Made by a program: the position numbers and the translations under genes. The notes beneath the pieces are model-generated. The model saw only the letters and a list, made by a program, of their open reading frames with translations. It had not been told where the DNA came from and did no database searches. This document shows, piece after piece, positions 18,041-26,255 of a stretch of 64,000 nt of DNA. Location of the stretch: positions 1,426,001 to 1,490,000 of the forward strand of contig OZ245760.1 in NCBI GenBank assembly GCA_965227695.1, written 5' to 3'. Source of the stretch: UBA1858 sp965227695. GTDB lineage: Bacteria; Pseudomonadota; Gammaproteobacteria; UBA4575. The number at the start of each line of letters is the position of its first letter. Position 1 is the stretch's first letter.

Positions 18041-18514
18041 ATGAAAGTGAAAGACATAATGACCAAGACACCAGCCAGTGTGAGTTTATCACAAAAATTG
18101 AACGATGCGGCTTGTTGTATGTGGGAGATGGACTGTGGTTGTGTGCCAGTGATTGATGATAACAAAAATGTTATTGGTGTGGTTACCGACAGGGACATAT
18201 GCATGGCTGCCTATACCCAGGGCGTTCCCATCGAATCGATACCGATTTTTACGGCGATGTCAAAAACACTTTTTAGTTGTAATGCCGAGGACTCTATTGA
18301 CTCGGCCGAGGATATTATGCGCCATCATCAAGTAAGGCGTTTGCCTGTCATCACCAAACAGAAAAAACTGGTTGGAATGCTGTCTTTAAACGATATTGCA
18401 CTGGCTTATAAGCAAAGGACAATGGAATCATCTGTTAAAGCGGCAGATGTGGCCAAAACACTTGCCTCGGTTTGTGAGCATACACATGGTTCATTAATTT
18501 CAATCGCTTCCTGA
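18041..18514 (+). CDS. tandem CBS-domain protein
   Basis: A 157-residue stand-alone protein with two CBS motifs: MKVKDIMTKTPASVSLS...CVPVIDDNKNVIGVVTDRD (about residues 1-65) and IFTAMSKTLFSC...RRLPVITKQKKLVGMLSLND (about 68-128). Such proteins bind adenine nucleotides and act as energy sensors; Hrp1 of the mycobacterial DosR regulon is the best-known comparable case. GAGGAG (18029-18034) precedes the ATG. Middle gene of the likely operon with 17560 and 18552. A second CBS protein is at 50419-50871. Confidence 0.88.
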   Translation: MKVKDIMTKTPASVSLSQKLNDAACCMWEMDCGCVPVIDDNKNVIGVVTDRDICMAAYTQGVPIESIPIFTAMSKTLFSCNAEDSIDSAEDIMRHHQVRRLPVITKQKKLVGMLSLNDIALAYKQRTMESSVKAADVAKTLASVCEHTHGSLISIAS

Positions 18515-18551
18515 TTATGTGCGACCTGAATACAACATGACACATTAAAAG

Positions 18552-20558
18552 ATGACCGATAATTCCTTTCCATCCCGTCGTAAAAAAATGGTCAAGCACC
18601 AGATAGCGTCGCGCGGGATCAAGTCAGACCTGGTCCTCAATGCACTAAATACCGTGCCACGTGAAAAATTTGTCCCTAAACACCTGGAGGAATTTGCCTA
18701 TGAAGATACACCATTACCGATAGGTGAAGGACAGACAATTTCACAGCCTTATATCGTGGCATTGATGACTGAAATAATGAATCTCAAAGGGGGAGAAAAA
18801 GTATTGGAAATTGGCGCAGGCTCCGGATACGCTGCCGCGATTCTTGGGCAAATTGCCAAAGAGGTTTATACAGTTGAGAGAATCGGTCAGATTGCAAGTA
18901 AAGCTGCGTCGACAGTTAAATCCTTAGGTTATAGTAATATTCATGTGCTTCACGGTGACGGCACACGTGGATGGCCTGATCATGCACCCTATGATGCAAT
19001 CATCGTTGCCGCCGGAGGGCCGACTATTCCTGAGTCGCTTAAGTCCCAGCTTAAAGTTGGAGGTAAGCTGGTTATTCCCGTGGGACCGCATCAGCGTGCA
19101 CAGGAGCTAGTCCTCGTCACCAGGATTTCAGAACTTGAATATGAACAACAGGATATTGCCGATGTGGGATTTGTGCCCTTGATTGGTGAAGAAGGCTGGG
19201 CTCCAGAAAACGAGTCCTTGCCCTCTAAAATGAGAACGCCGTCGTCCCTGAGTTCATCTGACCAGGATCTAATCAGGCAGCTCGACGATATAGTGGAGCC
19301 AATTGATCATCTTGACCAGCCCCGGTTTGATAAGTTACTGGACCGTATCGGTGATTCAAAAATTGTTCTGCTTGGAGAAGCATCACATGGTACTCGTGAA
19401 TTTTATGATCTGCGATGTGAGATTACCAGGCAGCTAATACTCAAAAAAGGATTCAATTTTATTGCGATAGAAGGGGATTGGCCAGATGCAGCACGTATTG
19501 ATAGCTATGTACGCCATGTCGAATGCCCTGTCTCTGAATGGACTGCTTTTGCACGGTTCCCGGTCTGGATGTGGCGCAATCACTCCGTCAGGTCGTTCAT
19601 AGACTGGTTGCATGACTATAACAATGCCTTGTCGGCAGATCACAAGGTGTCATTTTATGGTCTGGATCTATACAGCTTATATAATTCAATTAGTGTAATA
19701 CTAAAATATCTCGATGAAGTGGATCCGGATGTCGCGGCAACCGCCAGGGAGCGCTATGGCTGTCTCAGTCCATGGCAAAAAGATCCAGCGACTTACGGAA
19801 GAGCAGCTTTAAGTGGTGGCTATAAGACATGTGAGAGAGAAGTCATAGATATGCTCACGGATATTCTTAAAAAACGCCAGGACTATACAGAATTTGATGG
19901 TCAGAAATTCTTTGATACGGTACAAAATGCAAAGCTAGTCGCCAATGCCGAGCGCTACTATCGGGTGATGTATTACGGATCGCGTGAATCCTGGAATCTG
20001 CGCGATTTGCATATGTTCGAAACGTTGAAGTCATTACGGGAATTTCACGGGCCTGAAAGTAAGGCTGTCGTCTGGGCACATAACTCACATATTGGCGATG
20101 CATCTGCAACAGAGATGTTCCGGCGCGGAGAATATAATCTTGGTTATCTTTGTCGCCAGGAAATGCGTGCGCATACTTATTCGATCGGTTTTGGTACTAA
20201 TCACGGAACGGTTGCAGCCTCATCTGGTTGGGATAGAAAAATGGAAATTAAAAATGTTCAGCCAGCGATTGCAAAAAGCTATGAATATTTAATGCATCAC
20301 GTATCTTCACCCAATTTTAATCTGGCACTGACCGCGCAGCGACAATCGTCTGTTTACAATGCATTATTGCCGTCTCGTCTGGAACGAGCGATAGGTGTCA
20401 TATATCGACCAGAGACTGAACTTGCCAGCCATTACTTTCAAGCTGTTTTGCCAAAACAATATGATGAATATATCTGGGTGGACCAGACACAGGCAGTGGT
20501 CCCGCTACAATCTGAACAATTACAGGGACTTCCGGATACTTATCCGTTTGGCTTGTGA
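18552..20558 (+). CDS. protein-L-isoaspartate methyltransferase fused to erythromycin-esterase-like domain
   Basis: A 668-residue two-domain protein. Residues 1-210 are a PCMT, which repairs isoaspartyl residues using S-adenosylmethionine: QTISQPYIVALMTE, the SAM motif VLEIGAGSGYAAAIL and the LVIPVG region are all intact. Residues about 255-655 are an erythromycin-esterase-like domain with GEASHG at 275-280 (the catalytic His is in this motif), FIAIEGDWPDAARID and VVWAHNSHIGDA. The linker (about 215-255) is polar. Both domains look complete. The substrate of the second domain is unknown; resistance is not implied. In mycobacterial DosR-regulated Rv2030c the same esterase-like domain is fused to a different partner. 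Last gene of the FNR-headed operon. Confidence 0.92.
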   Translation: MTDNSFPSRRKKMVKHQIASRGIKSDLVLNALNTVPREKFVPKHLEEFAYEDTPLPIGEGQTISQPYIVALMTEIMNLKGGEKVLEIGAGSGYAAAILGQIAKEVYTVERIGQIASKAASTVKSLGYSNIHVLHGDGTRGWPDHAPYDAIIVAAGGPTIPESLKSQLKVGGKLVIPVGPHQRAQELVLVTRISELEYEQQDIADVGFVPLIGEEGWAPENESLPSKMRTPSSLSSSDQDLIRQLDDIVEPIDHLDQPRFDKLLDRIGDSKIVLLGEASHGTREFYDLRCEITRQLILKKGFNFIAIEGDWPDAARIDSYVRHVECPVSEWTAFARFPVWMWRNHSVRSFIDWLHDYNNALSADHKVSFYGLDLYSLYNSISVILKYLDEVDPDVAATARERYGCLSPWQKDPATYGRAALSGGYKTCEREVIDMLTDILKKRQDYTEFDGQKFFDTVQNAKLVANAERYYRVMYYGSRESWNLRDLHMFETLKSLREFHGPESKAVVWAHNSHIGDASATEMFRRGEYNLGYLCRQEMRAHTYSIGFGTNHGTVAASSGWDRKMEIKNVQPAIAKSYEYLMHHVSSPNFNLALTAQRQSSVYNALLPSRLERAIGVIYRPETELASHYFQAVLPKQYDEYIWVDQTQAVVPLQSEQLQGLPDTYPFGL

Positions 20559-20647
20559 AAACTTCTTTAAAATTAATCATATCTCCTTGATTATTATGGA
20601 ATTCAGATAATCCCAATATAGGCAACCAGAGAAAGTAGTCACGAATA

Positions 20648-20661
20648 CTGACCTGAATCAA
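20648..20661 (+). promoter_or_regulatory. degenerate FNR-like box before the 63-aa gene
   Basis: CTGACCTGAATCAA keeps TGA...ATCAA but has two mismatches in the left half. TAAAAT (20683-20688) is centred exactly 31 bp downstream, which is what raises it above background. Predicted leader about 20 bases. Confidence 0.4.
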
Positions 20662-20715
20662 ATTCGTACTGTCTTCTTATTTTAAAATTTTAAGACGGTT
20701 AAACAGGGGACAGTC

Positions 20716-20907
20716 ATGTATAGTGTTATCGAGTTTGAACTGATTCGTGAGAGAGAGAGGCTGGATAATGAATTGAACCAGCTACAGGAGGAGATAGATA
20801 TCCTCAATCTCCTTTTCTTGAGACTGCGAAAGGAATATGAAGAAGTAAACCGGCAATTAGTCCGGAATCAGTCGAGTATTTCTCAAACAGCAGTGAATGA
20901 AATCTGA
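20716..20907 (+). CDS. small coiled-coil protein, 63 aa
   Basis: No family recognised. A 63-residue charged peptide predicted to be a single long helix: ERERLDNELNQLQEEIDILN and LRLRKEYEEVNRQL show clear heptads of Leu/Ile. AGGGGA (20705-20710) is a strong ribosome binding site, and the degenerate FNR-like box at 20648 has a well-placed TAAAAT. It ends 3 bp before the convergent glucokinase stop. It could be a small oligomerising regulator or scaffold; function unknown. Confidence 0.6.
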   Translation: MYSVIEFELIRERERLDNELNQLQEEIDILNLLFLRLRKEYEEVNRQLVRNQSSISQTAVNEI

Positions 20908-20910
20908 TAT

Positions 20911-21909
20911 TCATGCGCTTTCAGAATGACTGTAATTTGACACTGCAATTGTTTCTGCACCAATCAGGCCGGCATCGGTGTTAAGTATTATTTTAACCGG
21001 TATTTCTTTGAGCACATGATGCATTTTTTTGTTGTCATTGAATATCCTTGTAAATACTTCCCGGTTTATATGCTCAAGTATTTTTGGCGCGATCCCGCCT
21101 GCAATATAAAGTCCACCCACAGATAATGCTGTCAGCGCGATATTGCGGGCAGTATGGGCGTATATTCTTGTAAAATGTTTCATCGCCTGTATCGCAACCG
21201 GATCATTACCAGTTAAAGCGGATGCGCTTATTCTTGCTGCAAGATCATTGCATTCAGTGCCATTGGCAGGTCTTTCATGATGTTTATCCTTGCAAAGGAA
21301 CGTATATATATTCTCAAGTCCCTTGCCTGAAAGAATATCTTCATGAAAGATTCTATTATTGGTTTTTTTTAAATCCATAAGCAGTTTAATGCTAAAATCA
21401 TCCGCGGGAGCAAAGTCTGTATTGCCGTACTCGGACGATATTACAACGGTTTGTCCGGCTGCCTGCGAGACGATACATAAACCAAGACCTGTGCCGGCAC
21501 CAAAAACCGCTTGCGTTGAAAGTGTTCTTTCCTGACCTTGCTGTATGGTGAGATAATCGGTCTGGTTAAGTCTGGCAATGCTATAGCCGATGGCAGTGAA
21601 GTCATTGACTATTGTTAACGAACCCAGCTTATATTTGCGCTGCAAATCCTGCCTGTTAAGCGTCCATGCGATATTCGTAATGATTGCACAATCAGAGAAC
21701 ACCGGGCCTGCGACGGCAAGGCATGCATGAATATTGTTATTTGCCAATGAATCTATATTGCTGAAAAAATTGTCCAGAATAGAATCAAAATGTTGATAAT
21801 ACTGGCTGGAGTATAATTTCTCGCAAATAACTACCGGCCTACCGTCATCATAACCAGTTAGTCGTATTTTGGTTTTTGTGCCTCCCACGTCGGCAGCCAG
21901 TGCGTACAT
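20911..21909 (-). CDS. glk: glucokinase
   Basis: A 332-residue glucokinase of the bacterial ROK-related Glk type, phosphorylating glucose with ATP. The N-terminal phosphate motif is ADVGGTKTKIR (residues 6-16). The adenosine-side motif GAGTGLG and the late GGLYIAGGIAPKI stretch are present; the glucose-contact region NDFTAIGYS follows ITNIAWTL. It is divergent from ppsA, and the FNR-like box between them at 21966 is placed to serve either gene. It would feed glucose released from glycogen by the downstream amylolytic genes into glycolysis. Confidence 0.92.
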   Translation of the reverse strand: MYALAADVGGTKTKIRLTGYDDGRPVVICEKLYSSQYYQHFDSILDNFFSNIDSLANNNIHACLAVAGPVFSDCAIITNIAWTLNRQDLQRKYKLGSLTIVNDFTAIGYSIARLNQTDYLTIQQGQERTLSTQAVFGAGTGLGLCIVSQAAGQTVVISSEYGNTDFAPADDFSIKLLMDLKKTNNRIFHEDILSGKGLENIYTFLCKDKHHERPANGTECNDLAARISASALTGNDPVAIQAMKHFTRIYAHTARNIALTALSVGGLYIAGGIAPKILEHINREVFTRIFNDNKKMHHVLKEIPVKIILNTDAGLIGAETIAVSNYSHSESA

Positions 21910-21965
21910 TCTATTGTTGCTCCGAAAGTCTGGTGTTGATTAGACAATGTCTACTCATGGTTAAA

Positions 21966-21979
21966 TTGATATATCTCAA
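21966..21979. promoter_or_regulatory. FNR box between glk and ppsA
   Basis: TTGATATATCTCAA has one mismatch. Toward ppsA, TAAGAT (22002-22007) is centred 32 bp away. Toward glk on the minus strand, TCTAAT (21939-21944) is centred 31 bp away. It may therefore drive both divergent genes. Confidence 0.6.
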
Positions 21980-22086
21980 AAATATACTATGCATTATTCG
22001 CTAAGATGGTTACATTAATCGGCTTCAAATTATATTTTTCCCCATGCTATATATTTTTCATAAATTGTCTTAACTGAACAATAACC

Positions 22087-24474
22087 ATGAAATATATCAG
22101 AACATTTTCAGAGATCAGTTCAGATGATATCACGCTTGTTGGAGGAAAGAGTGCTTCACTCGGTGAGATGTATAATGGCCTGTCAGAATTTAATATTCGT
22201 GTTCCGGATGGATTCTCTGTCACATCAGAAGCTTATTGGTACGTTCTGCATAATGCCGGAATTCTTGATTCAATTAAAAATCTTATTTCCCGAATTGATA
22301 CAAACGATATTTCCAGTCTTGCTAAAAATGCCCGGCAGGTCCGACAATTAATTTCAGAAGTCACTTTGCCTGATGACCTCATCAATGATCTCAGACAGGC
22401 ATACGATGCACTTGTAACTAAGTATGGACAAGAGTTAAGTGTCGCAGTCAGAAGTTCCGCAACGGCTGAAGATCTGCCTGATGCGAGCTTTGCGGGACAG
22501 CATGATACCTTCCTGAATGTTAAGGGAATAGATTCCTTGCTCCATCATTATAAACTTTGTCTCGCTTCCCTGTTTACCGATCGAGCAATAGTATATCGGG
22601 AGAATAAAAAATTTGATCATTTCAAGGTTGCCCTGTCGGTATGCGTCATGAATATGGTCCGGTCAGATAATTCATCAAGCGGCATTATGTTCACCATTGA
22701 CACGGAATCAGGGTTTAAAGACGTGGTGTTGATAAATGCCACACTGGGACTTGGAGAGTCTATCGTTCAGGGACTGGTCACACCTGATGAGTTTTATGTG
22801 CATAAACCAACATTTCTTGATGGGTATCGATCGATATTGAAGAAATCTATCGGCAGTAAAAACATTAAAATTATATATGGCCAAGACGGTGAAAACCTGC
22901 ATCAGGTAGAAACAACCAGGACTGAAAGAGAACACTTCAGCATCACGGATGAGGATGTCATGAAGCTGGCAGAATATGCCATTCATGCAGAAAAATACTA
23001 TAGCATGAAAGCGGGAAAGCGGGTTCCCCTGGATATAGAATGGGCAAAAGACAGCACGGATCAGTATATTTATTTAATACAGGCGCGGCCTGAAACAGTC
23101 GTATCACAGGCTGGCGGAAATATTTTACGTGAGTATTCACTCAAACAGCACTCACCGGTGATTGCTACCGGGCGTGCTGCGGGTAATTCAATCGCCTCGG
23201 GGCGTGCAAGAATAATCAGATCACCAGGCCAGTTATCCGAATTCCAGCAAGGCGAAATCCTGGTTGCGGATGCCACTTCACCCGACTGGGGTGCCGTACT
23301 TAAAAAAGCATCCGCAGTTGTTACGAATAGTGGCGGACGCACCTGCCATGCCGCAATCGTATCCCGAGAACTGGGCATACCAGCCGTCGTTGGAACAAAT
23401 GATGCGACAGAAACGATCACTAATGGTGAGATTATTACCGTGTCATGTGCTGAAGGTGAAACAGGCAAGGTATACCAGGGAGCTCTTGAAATCGATATAC
23501 ATGAAACAGATCTGGATGATGCCAAAAAAACAAATACAAAGTTAATGATAAATCTGGGTAATCCGCAACTGGCTTTTAAATATAGTATGTTACCTTGCGA
23601 TGGAGTCGGGTTGGCAAGAATGGAGTTTATTATCAATGAATATATTGGCATTCATCCCATGGCATTGCTCCATATGGACCAGCTTAATGATAAAGCGGTC
23701 ATTGAAAAAATAACGCAATGCGTGCAACAATATTCTTCACCCCGACGTTACTTTATCGATAAATTGGCAGAAGGTATTGGTATGATCGCCGCAGCTTTTT
23801 ATCCACGGCCAGTCATCGTCCGAATGTCAGATTTTAAATCCAACGAATATGCCAACCTTTTAGGTGGCAGTGAATTTGAACCGAAAGAAAATAACCCGAT
23901 GCTTGGTCTGCGTGGTGCCTCGCGCTACATGCATCCTATATATAAAGATGCATTCAAGCTGGAATGCGAAGCAGTCATGAAACTTCGTGATGAGGCTGGT
24001 TTAAGGAATATTATTATTATGATTCCATTTTGCCGTGATCTTAAACAGGCAGAGGCTGTTTTGAATATTATGTCTGACTGTAACCTGGTATCCGGTAAAA
24101 ATGACCTGAAAATATATGTGATGTGTGAAATTCCCAATAACGTTATTTTGATTGATGCGTTTTTGCAGCTATTTGATGGTATCTCTATCGGATCAAATGA
24201 TTTAACGCAATTAGTTCTGGGTGTAGATCGAGATTCAGAGTTACTGGCTTCTGAATTTAACGAAAGAGATCCCGGGGTGCTCGCCATGATAAAAATGGCA
24301 ATTCAGGGAGCACAAAGATCAAACAAGTATTCAGGAATATGTGGTCAGGGGCCTTCTGATTATCCGGACATGACATCTTATCTTGTTAAGCTTGGTATCG
24401 AATCAATTAGTGTTAATCCTGATACTTTTTTAAAACTGAACAAAGTTGTCAGTGAGGCAGAAAAAAACTTATAG
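22087..24474 (+). CDS. ppsA: phosphoenolpyruvate synthase
   Basis: A 795-residue PEP synthase converting pyruvate and ATP to PEP, AMP and phosphate. Order: N-terminal ATP-binding domain (SATAEDLPDASFAGQHDT near residues 126-143), phosphohistidine domain with GGRTCHAAIVSRELG containing His421 (the same number as in E. coli PpsA), and C-terminal PEP/pyruvate barrel with GLRGASRY, MCEIPNN, SIGSNDLTQL and a late GQGPSD. Length is close to the family norm. It is followed at 53 bp by the first glucan phosphorylase. Role: gluconeogenic flow toward glycogen, or pyruvate handling in low oxygen. Confidence 0.95.
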   Translation: MKYIRTFSEISSDDITLVGGKSASLGEMYNGLSEFNIRVPDGFSVTSEAYWYVLHNAGILDSIKNLISRIDTNDISSLAKNARQVRQLISEVTLPDDLINDLRQAYDALVTKYGQELSVAVRSSATAEDLPDASFAGQHDTFLNVKGIDSLLHHYKLCLASLFTDRAIVYRENKKFDHFKVALSVCVMNMVRSDNSSSGIMFTIDTESGFKDVVLINATLGLGESIVQGLVTPDEFYVHKPTFLDGYRSILKKSIGSKNIKIIYGQDGENLHQVETTRTEREHFSITDEDVMKLAEYAIHAEKYYSMKAGKRVPLDIEWAKDSTDQYIYLIQARPETVVSQAGGNILREYSLKQHSPVIATGRAAGNSIASGRARIIRSPGQLSEFQQGEILVADATSPDWGAVLKKASAVVTNSGGRTCHAAIVSRELGIPAVVGTNDATETITNGEIITVSCAEGETGKVYQGALEIDIHETDLDDAKKTNTKLMINLGNPQLAFKYSMLPCDGVGLARMEFIINEYIGIHPMALLHMDQLNDKAVIEKITQCVQQYSSPRRYFIDKLAEGIGMIAAAFYPRPVIVRMSDFKSNEYANLLGGSEFEPKENNPMLGLRGASRYMHPIYKDAFKLECEAVMKLRDEAGLRNIIIMIPFCRDLKQAEAVLNIMSDCNLVSGKNDLKIYVMCEIPNNVILIDAFLQLFDGISIGSNDLTQLVLGVDRDSELLASEFNERDPGVLAMIKMAIQGAQRSNKYSGICGQGPSDYPDMTSYLVKLGIESISVNPDTFLKLNKVVSEAEKNL

Positions 24475-24527
24475 TCAAGGCGTAATTGTCTATACTCTGA
24501 TGGGTAATATCAAAACGTGAATCTTCC

Positions 24528-26213
24528 ATGGATTTGTTAAGCTACTACCGCTTTCGGCCTAAATATGCTTATTTTAGTATGGAGATTGCCTTACAGCCTT
24601 CTATTCATACCTATAGTGGTGGGTTGGGAATACTCGCCGGTGATTCATTGAGATCTGCGGCGGACCTTGAACTGCCAATGGTATTCGTGACTTTAATATC
24701 GCGATCTGGTTATTTAAGTCAGAAAATAACATCAGACGGGAAACAAATAAATGCCCCTGATCGTTGGCATCCAGACGACTGGGCGATACCATTGCGTGTT
24801 AAAATCGCCATTACAATTCAGGGGCATGATGTCTGGATAAATCCCTGGTTATATATATATCAGGGTGTAACAGGGTATTCCGTGCCGGTACTGCTTCTCG
24901 ACACCAGTTTGAAAGAAAACTCTGCTGAGGATCAAAAAATTACTGATCATCTCTATGGAGGTGATGAAACATATCGTCTGAAACAGGAAATGGTTCTTGG
25001 TATTGGTGGAGTACGTATTTTACGCGCGCTCGGTTTTGGTATTTCAGCATATCATCTGAACGAAGGACATTCCGCGTTATTGGCACTTGAGTTATTACGT
25101 AATTATCAAATTCACAATAATCCAACACACAAGCAATGTATGTATGATATTGCCAAAGTACAGGATCTTTGCGTATTCACAACGCATACACCCATAGAAG
25201 CTGCACATGATAATTATTCCTTTGATATCTTTCAGAATATTGCCAGTGATTATATTGATACTGAGACATTGAAAACAATAACAGGTGGCGACAGTCTGAA
25301 TATGACCTGTCTGGCGTTAAATTTAAGCGGCCGTATTAATGGTGTCAGCAACCAGCATCAAAAAATAGCCAAACAAAAGTACCCTTCTTTTAAAGTGGAA
25401 TCAATTACCAACGGGGTGCACCCGGCAACCTGGGTGAATAGATACATGGCAGACCTGTATACGAAATATTTTGCCGAGTGGCAACATGAGCCGTCAGTTT
25501 TAATTCGTGCAGACCAAATTCCCAATGATGAAATATGGCAGGCGCATTTAAATGCAAAATCGGATTTGCATGATCATATTAAAACCAGTCACTCGATTAA
25601 GCTTGGTCTTGATGTCTTTACTATTGGATTTGCACGCCGAATGACCGGCTATAAGCGTCCTGACCTGCTTTTCAATAATATTCAGCGTCTGGCTGAAATA
25701 TCCCGGAAATTCCCCATACAAGTCGTACTTGCCGGTAAAGCACATCCGAAAGATCAACATGGGCTTCAACTTATACAGCAGTTGCATCAATATATGCTTG
25801 AGTTAAGTGACAGTATTACCATAGTTTATCTCGAGGACTATAATATGCAGTTAGCACAAAAGTTAATCCCGGGCGTTGATCTTTGGCTCAATACGCCCAA
25901 ACCACTCATGGAAGCTTCTGGTACCAGTGGAATTAAGGCCGCGTTTAATGGCGTACCCCATATGAGCGTATTGGACGGATGGTGGACAGAAGGTCATATC
26001 GAAGGGGTAACGGGCTGGTCAATCGAGCATTTTACAACAGACGAACAAGATGCAGATGGTTTATACTACAAACTTGAGAAGACTGTACTGCCCATATATT
26101 ACCAGGACAGGGCGAGCTGGCAAAATATAATGAAAGCAGCCATCAGCAAGAACACGCGCTTTAACAGTCACAATATGATGCGACGATATGTGGCAGAAGC
26201 CTACATATTCTGA
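24528..26213 (+). CDS. short-type alpha-glucan phosphorylase (GT35)
   Basis: A 561-residue glycogen/maltodextrin phosphorylase of the short, Thermotoga/archaeal-like type. It starts near AYFSMEIALQPSIHTYSGGLGILAGDSLRSA and keeps HLNEGHSAL, TTHTPIEAAHD, NGVHPATWVN, FARRMTGYKRPDLL and the PLP-site motif MEASGTSGIKAAFNG (about residues 459-473). No DUF3417 N-terminal extension is present, unlike the adjacent paralogue, with which it forms a tandem pair 42 bp apart. It releases glucose-1-phosphate from alpha-1,4-glucans. Probably co-transcribed with ppsA. Confidence 0.9.
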   Translation: MDLLSYYRFRPKYAYFSMEIALQPSIHTYSGGLGILAGDSLRSAADLELPMVFVTLISRSGYLSQKITSDGKQINAPDRWHPDDWAIPLRVKIAITIQGHDVWINPWLYIYQGVTGYSVPVLLLDTSLKENSAEDQKITDHLYGGDETYRLKQEMVLGIGGVRILRALGFGISAYHLNEGHSALLALELLRNYQIHNNPTHKQCMYDIAKVQDLCVFTTHTPIEAAHDNYSFDIFQNIASDYIDTETLKTITGGDSLNMTCLALNLSGRINGVSNQHQKIAKQKYPSFKVESITNGVHPATWVNRYMADLYTKYFAEWQHEPSVLIRADQIPNDEIWQAHLNAKSDLHDHIKTSHSIKLGLDVFTIGFARRMTGYKRPDLLFNNIQRLAEISRKFPIQVVLAGKAHPKDQHGLQLIQQLHQYMLELSDSITIVYLEDYNMQLAQKLIPGVDLWLNTPKPLMEASGTSGIKAAFNGVPHMSVLDGWWTEGHIEGVTGWSIEHFTTDEQDADGLYYKLEKTVLPIYYQDRASWQNIMKAAISKNTRFNSHNMMRRYVAEAYIF

Positions 26214-26255
26214 ATTATTACTTAAAATTTACACATAATAACATTCCATACGACT

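Noticed and set aside
18552..20558. Macrolide-resistance gene
   Set aside because: The esterase-like domain belongs to a large family mostly without resistance activity, and it is fused to a protein-repair enzyme.
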